This document shows, in pieces, positions 25,796 through 33,126 of a stretch of 64,000 bases of DNA; position 1 is the stretch's first letter; each line of letters opens with the position of its first letter. A program made the translations under genes and the position numbers. The stretch spans positions 310,001 to 374,000 of the forward strand of contig NC_015681.1 in the NCBI RefSeq assembly GCF_000217795.1, written 5' to 3'. The notes below the pieces were generated by a model. The model made no database searches and was not told the DNA's origin. It worked only from the letters and a program-made list of their open reading frames with translations. The stretch is from Thermodesulfatator indicus DSM 15286 (lineage in GTDB: Bacteria; Desulfobacterota; Thermodesulfobacteria; Thermodesulfobacteriales; Thermodesulfatatoraceae).

Positions 25796-26225
25796 AGCTT
25801 TACAAAATGATTTACCTAAGAGACTGCTTCGCCCTTGCGGGCTCGCCGTGACAAGGTAGGGAAAGGACTCGCCGTGACTAAATGGCAGATGGCAGATGGC
25901 CGATGGCTGGTGGCTGGTGGCTGGTGGCTGATGGCTGATGGCTGATGGCTGATAGCTAATGGCTGATGGTAAATAATTGTTACTTCTCACTTACTTGTAT
26001 ACGCGAGGATACCAGTATTGCCGACGAAGTAATCTCTGAGACTGCTTCGCTCCACTCGCAGTGACAGGCTGACCAGAGGCCACTGGCCGATGACTATAAG
26101 TATTTTTCACTTTTCGCTTATCATTTCACTTATTCTTGCAAGGCTGCGTTAGCAGCTGAAGCAACACTCTCGCCAGGCGATAGTATCGCCGTAGAGAAAT
26201 CAGTATCTTTTCAAACTCGCTGGCC
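25796..26225 (+). repeat. MITE-like composite repeat, copy A (long form)
   Basis: No gene is found between rpe and the chemoreceptor. Left end AGCTTTACAAAATG; inner arm GAGACTGCTTCGCCC...GGGCTCGCCGTGAC; ATGGCTG/GTGGCTG minisatellite at 25883-25970; then ACTTCTCACTTACTTGTAT, ACCAGTATTGCCGACGAAGT and a second GAGACTGCTTCGCTCC arm; then GGCTGCGTTAGCAGCTGAAGCAA. The 25818-26060 part is closely matched in reverse complement at 55380-55630. The right end is degenerate, so its boundary is approximate. Confidence 0.65.
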
Positions 26226-26292
26226 TGGCTGATAATACTTAGTCGAGATGTTTAACAAGTCGGCAAGAAAATATTTCAGACAAGCAACTTTA

Positions 26293-26321
26293 GGGCTCCT
26301 GGCTCAAAAAACCAGAAGCCC
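26293..26321 (-). terminator. Hairpin after the chemoreceptor gene
   Basis: GGGCTTCTGG and CCAGGAGCCC on the minus strand form a 10-bp stem with one G-U pair, about 25 bases after the stop codon. No long U-run follows, so it is a weak or processing hairpin. Confidence 0.5.
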
Positions 26322-26344
26322 CGAAAGTATTAACTTTATCTAAA

Positions 26345-27844
26345 TTAAACCTTGAATTTAGAAGCCAATTCTTTTAAACGACCAGCAAGAGTTATCATCT
26401 CTTCCGATAGCGCCTTGCTCTTAAGGCCTTTTTCCGCGGTCTCTTGAATAGCTACAGACATTTTTTCAACTTTTTCTTTGATTTGATCAACACTTTCGGC
26501 AGACATGTTAGCTGCCTGGCTTATTTCGCCCATCATGGCCGTCTGTTCTTCTACAGCGCTAGCAATCATATTAGAAATATCATTTATGCGGCTAATGATT
26601 TCGGTAATCTCTTCAATAGCTTTAACCGAAGCCCGGGCATCTGTCTGAATGGCCTGAATCTTTTGCGTAATCTTTTCGGTAGCCTGGGTGGTCTGACGGG
26701 AAAGCTCTTTTACTTCTCCGGCCACTACGGCAAAACCTTTGCCAGCTTCACCCGCACGAGCCGCTTCAATGGTGGCGTTTAAAGCCAACAAATTAGTTTG
26801 TTCCGCAATACTTTGAATGAGATTTACCACCTCACCGATTTCTTCTGAAGAAATACTAAGTTTATTTACGATTTCATTTGTTTCCTGAGCTTTTATGACG
26901 GCATCGTTAGCAATGTGGGCTGCTTCAGAGGTATTACGAGATATTTCGGTAATGGCTTCAACCATTTGCTCAGAAGCTGCCGAAACCGCCCGAATATTAT
27001 TGTTAATAGCCTCTTCGGCCTCTTTTACTTCTTCGCCTTCTCTAGCAAGGTTTTCGGCCTTTTCCGCCACTTCTTCACCAGCCCGATATATTTGTTGAGA
27101 GGCCGAATAGACCTTGTCTGACGAGTCTACCACGTGGCTCAAAGTTTCGCGTAATCGCCTGGTCATACCTTCAAGGGCAGCCAACAGGCGGCCTATCTCA
27201 TCCTGGCTGGCTTTAGGAAACTTAACGGTAAAATCGCCATTGGAAATTCTGGTTACTAAGGCCACCGCTTTATCAATAGGAGCAATGATTTTGGTTCTGG
27301 CCATCCACCAGATAGCCAGAAGTAGCATTATGCTAAAGCCCGAGATAATTACCTGATATATTCTTAATCTATGAAGGCCAGCCACCGCCTTTTCTTCAAA
27401 CTTTTTTGTAAGATCATTGGCCAGGGAAAGAACTTCCAAGTTATGATCAAGGAGATACTTTAAGGCTTTTTCGTCTTGGGTTTTTATGTAAATATCAAAA
27501 GAAGTTTTAAACTTTTGCCAGGCTTGATTTAATTTTTCCCAGCTCGCTAGAATTTCAGGGTCTTTTACCGATTTAAGCCCCATACTGGTATCGCCGTCTT
27601 TTAAGGCTTTAAGACTTTTTTCAAAAAGGGCCGCGGTCTGCGTGGCTGAAGCAAAATCTTTACTTAAAATTTCTTTAGTAAGTTTTTGCACAAGCATTCT
27701 CTGTCGTCCGGCAATATTTACATATTTGGCGTCCCCTTCGTTTTTATGAAGGGACCAGAAAACTACCCCAGCGTTAAAAATGCTCAAGAAAAACATTATC
27801 AAAATGATCGCCTGCACCCGGGCTTTAATAGTATTTAATTTCAT
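26345..27844 (-). CDS. Methyl-accepting chemotaxis protein, PilJ-type sensor
   Basis: 499 aa. One membrane helix (about 10-32) leads to a PilJ/type IV-pilus sensor domain with [18 protein letters not shown] second helix lies near 165-185, then a HAMP domain and a long cytoplasmic coiled coil with the tip [36 protein letters not shown] start at ATG 27844, preceded by AAGGAGGATAGTT; a longer frame to 27889 has no ribosome site and no membrane logic. The NIAGRQRML motif is known from nitrate/nitrite-sensor-like domains, so ligand recognition of that kind is possible. Its own sigma-28 promoter lies upstream. Confidence 0.92.
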   Translation of the reverse strand: MKLNTIKARVQAIILIMFFLSIFNAGVVFWSLHKNEGDAKYVNIAGRQRMLVQKLTKEILSKDFASATQTAALFEKSLKALKDGDTSMGLKSVKDPEILASWEKLNQAWQKFKTSFDIYIKTQDEKALKYLLDHNLEVLSLANDLTKKFEEKAVAGLHRLRIYQVIISGFSIMLLLAIWWMARTKIIAPIDKAVALVTRISNGDFTVKFPKASQDEIGRLLAALEGMTRRLRETLSHVVDSSDKVYSASQQIYRAGEEVAEKAENLAREGEEVKEAEEAINNNIRAVSAASEQMVEAITEISRNTSEAAHIANDAVIKAQETNEIVNKLSISSEEIGEVVNLIQSIAEQTNLLALNATIEAARAGEAGKGFAVVAGEVKELSRQTTQATEKITQKIQAIQTDARASVKAIEEITEIISRINDISNMIASAVEEQTAMMGEISQAANMSAESVDQIKEKVEKMSVAIQETAEKGLKSKALSEEMITLAGRLKELASKFKV

Positions 27845-27876
27845 AACTATCCTCCTTGTAAAGTTCTTCACTATGT

Positions 27877-27903
27877 TTGTCGGCAACAATGAGAAAAACT
27901 TTA
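27877..27903 (-). promoter_or_regulatory. Sigma-28 promoter of the chemoreceptor gene
   Basis: Minus strand TAAA (27903-27900), 15-base spacer, GCCGACAA (27884-27877): one mismatch to the flagellar consensus, 33 bases before the ATG at 27844, the same distance as for motA. Confidence 0.75.
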
Positions 27904-28099
27904 GAGAGATTTAAAAAGGAAGGATTAAACTCCATGGCATTTTCCAAAGGGGAAAATAGCCGAAACTCAGCAAGGCTCTACCAAACATTCACTAACAACC
28001 AGCCATCATCAGCCACTTACTATCTAGTCAATACGAATAGCGTTTAAGCACGCCAAAGCTGTCTCTTGAGACAGACAAATCAGCTCTACCTAAAAGCAA

Positions 28100-29023
28100 T
28101 TAAGCAGTTGTAGCTGCCTTAGGAAAAATCACTTTCCCACTAAGACTTACATCATACCCTGATAAGCTATTAGCCAAAGTCTGAAATTCTTCATCTTGAA
28201 GAAGACCTAAAAAAGCCTGGATATTTTCTTGAAAGAAAAACTCTTTCGGTATAAGCAAATCATAGCGTTCTTGCTTAAGGGGAACAAAATCAAGCCCAAG
28301 AAGATCTGCCACTACCTTTATAGCCAGACCTGCTTGGGCTTTACCTGTTAAAACAGCTAAACCTACTTCTAAATGGCTTGCATATTCTTCACCTTCAATT
28401 TTTTCTGACGAGAGGCCTATCTTTTGTAACTCATGCTCCATCAGAACCCTTGTGCCTGTACCTTTGGGACGTAAGGCAACTCTTATTTTCTTTTTAATAA
28501 AGTCCTCTACAGAAGAAATTCCTTGAGGATTACCAGGGGAGACTACGATTCCCTGCTCTCGAAAACAAAAATTAACTACTGCAGGTAAAGGCCCTTCTAG
28601 CTTCTCCTTTAAATAGGCAAAGTTGTAGTCTCTTTCATTAGATTCCATGAGATGTGCTGTGGCTATATGACAAAGCCTTTTGGAAAGAGCCTTTAACCCA
28701 CCCATACTGCCTACTGAAGCGAAAACCGCTGGATTATCAGGGAAACGACGGTTATAAAGAGCTATTGTTTTTTCAAGTAAGGGATCGTTACTGCCTATAA
28801 TTACAAGAAGTCTTTCTCTGTATGCTCCTTGTTCAGGATGATTAATTACATGCTTTTCAAGCCAGGCCTCTACCAGATGCCTAGGAAAAAGCCACTTACC
28901 CGTAACTTTAGTGGCCGGAAGACCCTTTTCATTTATAAGCTGATAAACAATCTTTTCATTTACTCCTAAAAGCTCAGCTACTTCCTTGGTAGATAGATAA
29001 GATTTGGGGTTGTCTTTTGACAT
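28100..29023 (-). CDS. HTH regulator with substrate-binding-like domain, likely tungstate/molybdate sensor
   Basis: 307 aa. Residues 8-60 form an excisionase/MerR-like helix-turn-helix (LSTKEVAELLGVNEKIVYQLI). Residues 75-300 resemble a periplasmic-binding-protein-type ligand domain (PBP-like), with GSNDPLLEKTIALY and RPKGTGTRVLMEHEL. No signal peptide is present, so it acts in the cytoplasm. It is divergent from the tungstate importer genes. It probably senses tungstate or molybdate (or a pterin form) and controls tupABC; the ligand is inferred from location. Confidence 0.75.
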   Translation of the reverse strand: MSKDNPKSYLSTKEVAELLGVNEKIVYQLINEKGLPATKVTGKWLFPRHLVEAWLEKHVINHPEQGAYRERLLVIIGSNDPLLEKTIALYNRRFPDNPAVFASVGSMGGLKALSKRLCHIATAHLMESNERDYNFAYLKEKLEGPLPAVVNFCFREQGIVVSPGNPQGISSVEDFIKKKIRVALRPKGTGTRVLMEHELQKIGLSSEKIEGEEYASHLEVGLAVLTGKAQAGLAIKVVADLLGLDFVPLKQERYDLLIPKEFFFQENIQAFLGLLQDEEFQTLANSLSGYDVSLSGKVIFPKAATTA

Positions 29024-29071
29024 TTTATTCTCCTAATCGGATTATTTTCTTCCAAAATGATTTATATCAAC

Positions 29072-29099
29072 TTGATCTACTTTAATAATCTATTATATA
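29072..29099 (+). promoter_or_regulatory. Possible sigma-70 promoter of tupA
   Basis: TTGATC at 29072-29077, a 16-base spacer and TATATA at 29094-29099, in the gap between the divergent regulator and tupA. AT-rich short inverted repeats around it could serve as operator, but none is convincing. Confidence 0.35.
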
Positions 29100-29134
29100 T
29101 GTTCCAACAAAACAAATCAAAAGGGAGGTACTTG

Positions 29135-29962
29135 ATGAAAAAATTAGCTTTTCTTTTAATTATCATGTTGTGTCTGTTTGTTGGCCAGGGATTTGCTGGC
29201 GAAAAGAAAGTCTTACGAATGGCCACTACCACCAGCACTGACAACACTGGCCTTCTAGACTATCTTGCTCCCATGTTTAAAAAAGACACTGGCATTGAAC
29301 TTCAATGGATAGCTGTGGGGACAGGCAAGGCTTTACGTCTTGGGCAAAACTGCGATGTCGATATCCTTTTAGTTCACGCTCCTCCAGCCGAAAAGAAGTT
29401 CGTAGCTGCAGGTTACGGTATAAACCGCCGGGAAGTAATGTACAATGATTTTGTAATTGTTGGCCCACCTGAAGACCCTGCCGGTATTAAAGGTCTATCT
29501 GTTAAGAAAGCCCTAAAGAAAATTGCCGCTAAAAAGGCTACTTTTGTGAGCCGTGGTGATGACTCGGGCACCAACAAAAAAGAGCTAGCTCTCTGGAAAA
29601 TGGCAGGTATTGACCCCAAAAAGTTGGATAAAGAACCCTGGTATATTCAAACTGGCCAGGGGATGCTGGCCACTTTAAACGTAGCGGCAGAGAAAAAAGG
29701 TTATACCCTTACCGACCGCGGAACTTACATAAAGTTCGAATACAATCATAAAGGGAATCCGCCCTTGGTTATTCTAGTGGAAGGCGACAAGGCCTTGCGC
29801 AATCAATATAGCGTCATAGAAATTAACCCTAAACGTTGCCCTAATGTTAAAAATGACCTGGCTCGCGCTTTTTCCGATTGGATAACTTCACCAAAGGTCC
29901 AAAAAGCCATTGCCGAGTTCAAACTCCTTGGTAAACAACTTTTCATCCCTAATGCCAAGTAA
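29135..29962 (+). CDS. tupA: Tungstate-binding periplasmic protein TupA
   Basis: 275 aa, signal peptide of about 22 residues (MKKLAFLLIIMLCLFVGQGFAG). The mature protein opens with the signature ATTTSTDNTGLLDYL and has VGTGKALRLGQ and SRGDDSGTNKKEL, characteristic of TupA and not ModA or PstS. Start chosen at ATG 29135 because AGGGAGG lies 7 bases before it; a longer frame from 29057 lacks both. Delivers tungstate for enzymes such as formate dehydrogenase or aldehyde oxidoreductase. Confidence 0.93.
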   Translation: MKKLAFLLIIMLCLFVGQGFAGEKKVLRMATTTSTDNTGLLDYLAPMFKKDTGIELQWIAVGTGKALRLGQNCDVDILLVHAPPAEKKFVAAGYGINRREVMYNDFVIVGPPEDPAGIKGLSVKKALKKIAAKKATFVSRGDDSGTNKKELALWKMAGIDPKKLDKEPWYIQTGQGMLATLNVAAEKKGYTLTDRGTYIKFEYNHKGNPPLVILVEGDKALRNQYSVIEINPKRCPNVKNDLARAFSDWITSPKVQKAIAEFKLLGKQLFIPNAK

Positions 29963-29965
29963 AAA

Positions 29966-30090
29966 ATTTAAAAAGACCTTTAACCCTGTCACAGCGAGGC
30001 CTCCAGCGGGCCTCGCCGTGATTCCCTGTTATCACTGCGAGCGGAGCAAAGCAGTCTAAAAAACTCAAAAAGTGAAGAGGTCTACTTAGG
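29966..30090 (-). repeat. MITE-like repeat, short form, between tupA and tupB
   Basis: Left end TTTAAAAAGACCTTT, inner CACTGCGAGCGGAGCAAAGCAGTCT, right end AAGAGGTCTACTTAGG. The ends are inverted repeats of AGACCTTT/AAGAGGTCT. GCGAGGCCTCCAGCGGGCCTCGC forms an internal hairpin. The element fills nearly the whole 133-base gap between two genes of the same operon. Confidence 0.6.
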
Positions 30091-30095
30091 ATTAA

Positions 30096-30785
30096 ATGGG
30101 CTACATAACTGAAGGAATTTTAAAAGCTTTTGAGCTACTGGTAACTTTTGACCCTGAAACTTATTCAGCCATAAAAGCTACTCTCAAAGTTTCAAGTTAT
30201 TCTATGGCGGCAAGCCTGGCCATCGGTATTCCCCTTGGTTTTCTGCTTGGTTTCTACGAATTCCCAGGGAAAAAACCAATAAGAACTATTGTTGATACTT
30301 TGCTGGCCCTACCAACTGTGCTAATAGGCCTTTTGGTGTATGCCCTGCTTACCCAAAAAGGCCCGCTTGGAGAATATGGTCTATTATTCACTCTTCCAGG
30401 AATCGCTATAGGCCAAACTATTTTGGCTTTGCCTATTGTTATCGCCCTTACCGCCACCGCTGTAGAGAGTCTTGACCGCAATTTACGCCTTACCCTTTTA
30501 TCTCTTGGTGTAAATCGAATTCAGCTTCTTTTTACCTATTTGTGGGAAGCTCGTTTTGGCATTTTAACCGCGGCGGTGGCTGCTTACGGCCGAGTATTAA
30601 CAGAAGTAGGTATCTCCTTAATGGTTGGAGGGAATATCAAGTGGCATACACGTACCATTACTACCGCCATAGCTCTTGAAACATCTAAAGGCCAATTTGC
30701 CATGGGTATAGCTTTAGGCCTGGTGTTGTTAACCATTGCCCTTCTGGTGAATTTAAGTCTCTCTTTTTTTAGGAAGCGATGTTAG
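30096..30785 (+). CDS. tupB: Tungstate ABC transporter permease TupB
   Basis: 229 aa, about five to six membrane helices of the binding-protein-dependent permease family. The EAA-like cytoplasmic loop is seen at LRLTLLSLGVNRIQLLFTYLWEARFGILTA. VGGNIKWHTRTITTAI follows, as in TupB proteins. It is separated from tupA by a repeat element and overlaps tupC by 7 bases. Confidence 0.9.
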   Translation: MGYITEGILKAFELLVTFDPETYSAIKATLKVSSYSMAASLAIGIPLGFLLGFYEFPGKKPIRTIVDTLLALPTVLIGLLVYALLTQKGPLGEYGLLFTLPGIAIGQTILALPIVIALTATAVESLDRNLRLTLLSLGVNRIQLLFTYLWEARFGILTAAVAAYGRVLTEVGISLMVGGNIKWHTRTITTAIALETSKGQFAMGIALGLVLLTIALLVNLSLSFFRKRC

Positions 30786-31786
30786 CTCCAATTTTTGAAA
30801 TAAAAAATTTATTCCACACTTATGGCCCGAAGCCAGCCATAAAAATAGACCATTTATTGGTTGAAAAGGCTGAAATAATAGCCCTGGTAGGGCCAAATGG
30901 TGCAGGTAAAAGCACTCTCCTCAAGCTCTTAGGTTTAATCGAAAGGCCAACTTCAGGAGAAATCCTTTTTAAAGGGAAACCTGTTAGCCCTTTCAGCCAA
31001 GCTGCCAAAAATATTACCCTTCTTCCTCAGCAGCCTTTTTTATTAAAACGAAGAGTTTTTGAAAATGTGATATATGGGCTAAAAATTAGAAAAATTAAAA
31101 ACAAAAACCTACTCCGACAAAAATTTCATCAGGCTTTAGAACTAGTAGGACTTCCGCCTGAAGAGTTTGCCAAAAGGCCCTGGTATGCCCTCTCAGGCGG
31201 AGAAACCCAAAGAGTAGCCCTTGCCTGCCGTCTAGCTCTGGAACCAGAAGTCCTGCTTTTAGATGAACCAACCGCAAGCGTAGATATTCATAGTGCCCTG
31301 CTAATAAAGGAAGCTATTTTAAACGCGTACCATTTATGGAACACCACTATCATCATAGCTAGTCACGACCAGGCCTGGCTTGACGAAGTACCTCACAAAA
31401 CTTGGCATATCTTCAAAGGCCATGTTTTTACTAAAGAAATAAATTTTCTTTGGGGACCATGGGAAATGGCTAATGGAAAATTGATAAAAAAATTTAAAAA
31501 TGGTCAAAAACTTATGTTCAATGCTCCTAGAGAAAATATAGATAAGCCCGTGGCCATTATAGAATCATCTAAAATCAAAGTACTACCACAAAAAGATAAG
31601 AAATCTTTAAAAATGACCATTAAACAAATAAATAAAGAGATCAATTGTAAAGACCTAAAAATAACGGCTTCGCTGGAAGATATTTCCTTAAATTTCAAAA
31701 TAAATGAAAATTTATTGAAAAAGTACAATTTCTGGCCAGGCGAACCTATATATGTAGATTTACCTGACCAGGTAACCTGGCTTTAA
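30779..31786 (+). CDS. tupC: Tungstate ABC transporter ATPase TupC with extra C-terminal domain
   Basis: 335 aa. Walker A GPNGAGKSTLL (about 38-48), signature LSGGETQR, Walker B VLLLDEPTA, switch His in IIASHDQAWL. The ATPase part ends near residue 215. The remaining 120 residues are Lys/Ile-rich (FNAPRENIDKPVAIIESSKIKV...LPDQVTWL) and may be a small oxyanion-sensing (TOBE/Mop-like) domain; that reading is uncertain. Its stop overlaps by 4 bases that of the convergent AFAEAGEF gene. Confidence 0.88.
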   Translation: MLAPIFEIKNLFHTYGPKPAIKIDHLLVEKAEIIALVGPNGAGKSTLLKLLGLIERPTSGEILFKGKPVSPFSQAAKNITLLPQQPFLLKRRVFENVIYGLKIRKIKNKNLLRQKFHQALELVGLPPEEFAKRPWYALSGGETQRVALACRLALEPEVLLLDEPTASVDIHSALLIKEAILNAYHLWNTTIIIASHDQAWLDEVPHKTWHIFKGHVFTKEINFLWGPWEMANGKLIKKFKNGQKLMFNAPRENIDKPVAIIESSKIKVLPQKDKKSLKMTIKQINKEINCKDLKITASLEDISLNFKINENLLKKYNFWPGEPIYVDLPDQVTWL

Positions 31787-32517
31787 TGTTTAAAACTTTT
31801 GACCCAAAATGGTCTAGCCTCAAGGGCATGTTTAGCTGACACTTCTTTCAAAGTAAAGATATATTTTATACCTTTGTTTTGCATAAGGAATTCTTCTAAA
31901 ACTTGTATTGGCTCTCCAAATTTTACAACTTGAGCTACTTGTACTTCTGGATATTTCTCTTTCCAGAATTCTAGACCTTCTTTAGCCCTTAGTCGAAATT
32001 TATCCCGCCATTTTTGAGTATGTTCTGAATCTTTAGCATGCATAGTTTGCATAAAAATATTTAAAACAATCAACTCCGTATTCATATTTTTAGCCATATC
32101 AAAAGCTTGTCTCATAAGGCGTTCTGGAAAATTTGCTCCCTCACAGACTACTAAAACTTTCTTTCCTCTTAGCCGAGCAATAATTTTAACCGCTTTATAG
32201 AATTCGCTGGCTTCAGCAAAAGTAGCAGCAGTGGCCACTTCAATGGATTGTTCAAGCAAATTCTCAACTGCTCTTGTTTTAATTTTTACATCAGACGTAG
32301 GCGAAACAGCCAACCATCTTAAAGCCTCTTCAAATTCTCCAGCCTCAGCGAAAGCTGAAGCCGCAAAAATTCGATGCCAAAACGGAAGTTTTTCGGAAAA
32401 ACCCAGATTCCATTCACGAGCCCATTTCTGGGCAATATCAAATTCCCCAGCCTCTGCAAAAGTCTTCACTACGAAAGAGTCTATAAACTGACGCAAAATG
32501 TTTGAAAATTTGGCCAT
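31783..32517 (-). CDS. AFAEAGEF-repeat protein with USP-like domain
   Basis: 244 aa, family not recognised. The N-terminal 110 residues hold three copies of a helical motif, FAEAGEFDIA (20-29), FAEAGEFEEA (56-65) and FAEASEFYKA (100-109). Residues 115-244 look like a universal-stress-protein fold (KKVLVVCEGANFPERLMRQAFDMA, TELIVLNIFMQT), lacking a clear GxGxxG ATP motif. No signal or membrane helix. It follows the 147-aa protein with the same motif by 19 bases; both lie downstream of a two-component regulator and a sigma-54-like promoter. Confidence 0.75.
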   Translation of the reverse strand: MAKFSNILRQFIDSFVVKTFAEAGEFDIAQKWAREWNLGFSEKLPFWHRIFAASAFAEAGEFEEALRWLAVSPTSDVKIKTRAVENLLEQSIEVATAATFAEASEFYKAVKIIARLRGKKVLVVCEGANFPERLMRQAFDMAKNMNTELIVLNIFMQTMHAKDSEHTQKWRDKFRLRAKEGLEFWKEKYPEVQVAQVVKFGEPIQVLEEFLMQNKGIKYIFTLKEVSAKHALEARPFWVKSFKH

Positions 32518-32536
32518 TTCTCTAACTCCTTTGAGA

Positions 32537-32980
32537 CTATTTTTTTAAAGTTATACAAATAAAAGGACACATAAATTCCCTGTTTATTTTATTAGCCAAA
32601 GCTTTTAAACGCGGGGTATTACTAGAAGAAATAACCATTTTAATATTTTTAGTTTGTCTAAGATAAACGGGCAAAATTCTATTCAACTCTTTATTTGTCA
32701 AATCAGCTTGCCAAAAAATATCTTTTAGTTCTTTAACAAAAAGATCTTCTGATATTTTTCCTTTCCATATTATTTTTAATGCACTCCTATTAGCCAAACA
32801 TAGTTTTTTCACATAAGAAATAACCTTATGAGAAAGGTTATCTCCTTCTCCAACTAGTACAATCCAACCGTTTAAATCCTTAGCTATTTCTTTAGCACAG
32901 TCAAACTCTCCCGCTTCCGCAAAGGCGGCAGCGCTAAAAGAGTCCTCCCATTCTTTGTTTATACGTTGCCATATTTTCAT
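32537..32980 (-). CDS. Small AFAEAGEF protein
   Basis: 147 aa, family not recognised. One motif AAAFAEAGEFDCAKEIAKDL at residues 17-36, in the same place relative to the start as the first motif of its partner. A domain of about 110 residues follows with WIVLVGEGDNLSHKVISYVKKL, again USP-like or Rossmann-like. I start at ATG 32980 (GGAGGTTTAT before it) and not at an in-frame ATG 12 bases earlier. It is the first gene of the two-gene unit and lies 146 bases after the NtrC-type gene; the gap holds promoter and palindromes. Confidence 0.75.
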   Translation of the reverse strand: MKIWQRINKEWEDSFSAAAFAEAGEFDCAKEIAKDLNGWIVLVGEGDNLSHKVISYVKKLCLANRSALKIIWKGKISEDLFVKELKDIFWQADLTNKELNRILPVYLRQTKNIKMVISSSNTPRLKALANKINREFMCPFICITLKK

Positions 32981-33009
32981 ATAAACCTCCAACTAACACA
33001 AATTTTATC

Positions 33010-33025
33010 TTCAAAAAGCATGCCA
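33010..33025 (-). promoter_or_regulatory. Sigma-54-like promoter of the AFAEAGEF operon
   Basis: Minus strand TGGCATGCTTTTTGAA: -24 element intact, 10 bases between GG and the -12 dinucleotide, which is GA in place of GC. One mismatch to TGGCAYRN4TTGCW. A transcript would start about 20 bases before the ATG at 32980. Confidence 0.55.
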
Positions 33026-33098
33026 GTTTATAAAAAGCTGATAAAAATAAAATAGAGATTGGACAGACTAATAAAGGGAAAATTTTACGTTAAAAAGA

Positions 33099-33124
33099 GC
33101 AACATTAATATTGCATATTGCAAC
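33099..33124. promoter_or_regulatory. Putative enhancer (activator-binding) site A
   Basis: GCAACATTAATATTGC (near-perfect inverted repeat) overlapping TTGCATATTGCAA (perfect inverted repeat). The same composite order, GCAAC...TTGCAT.TTGCA, occurs at 37721-37746. It lies about 85 bases upstream of the sigma-54-like promoter, a normal enhancer distance. Confidence 0.6.
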
Positions 33125-33126
33125 GC

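Noticed and set aside
25883-25970. CRISPR array
   Set aside because: Seven-base tandem units without spacers; no cas genes nearby.
26345-27889. Chemoreceptor start at 27889
   Set aside because: No ribosome site there; AAGGAGG lies just before ATG 27844, and the extra residues overlap the sigma-28 -10 region.
29057-29134. Longer N-terminus for TupA
   Set aside because: It would place 26 residues before a normal signal peptide; the ribosome site fits ATG 29135.
29317-29328. GGGGACAGGCAA inside tupA and GGGGACAGGCAAA at 17955-17967 inside uvrA as REP insertions
   Set aside because: In both genes the bases encode VGTGK in frame; in TupA this is a conserved family motif, so the match is coding coincidence. 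The uvrA case is less certain but needs no insertion.
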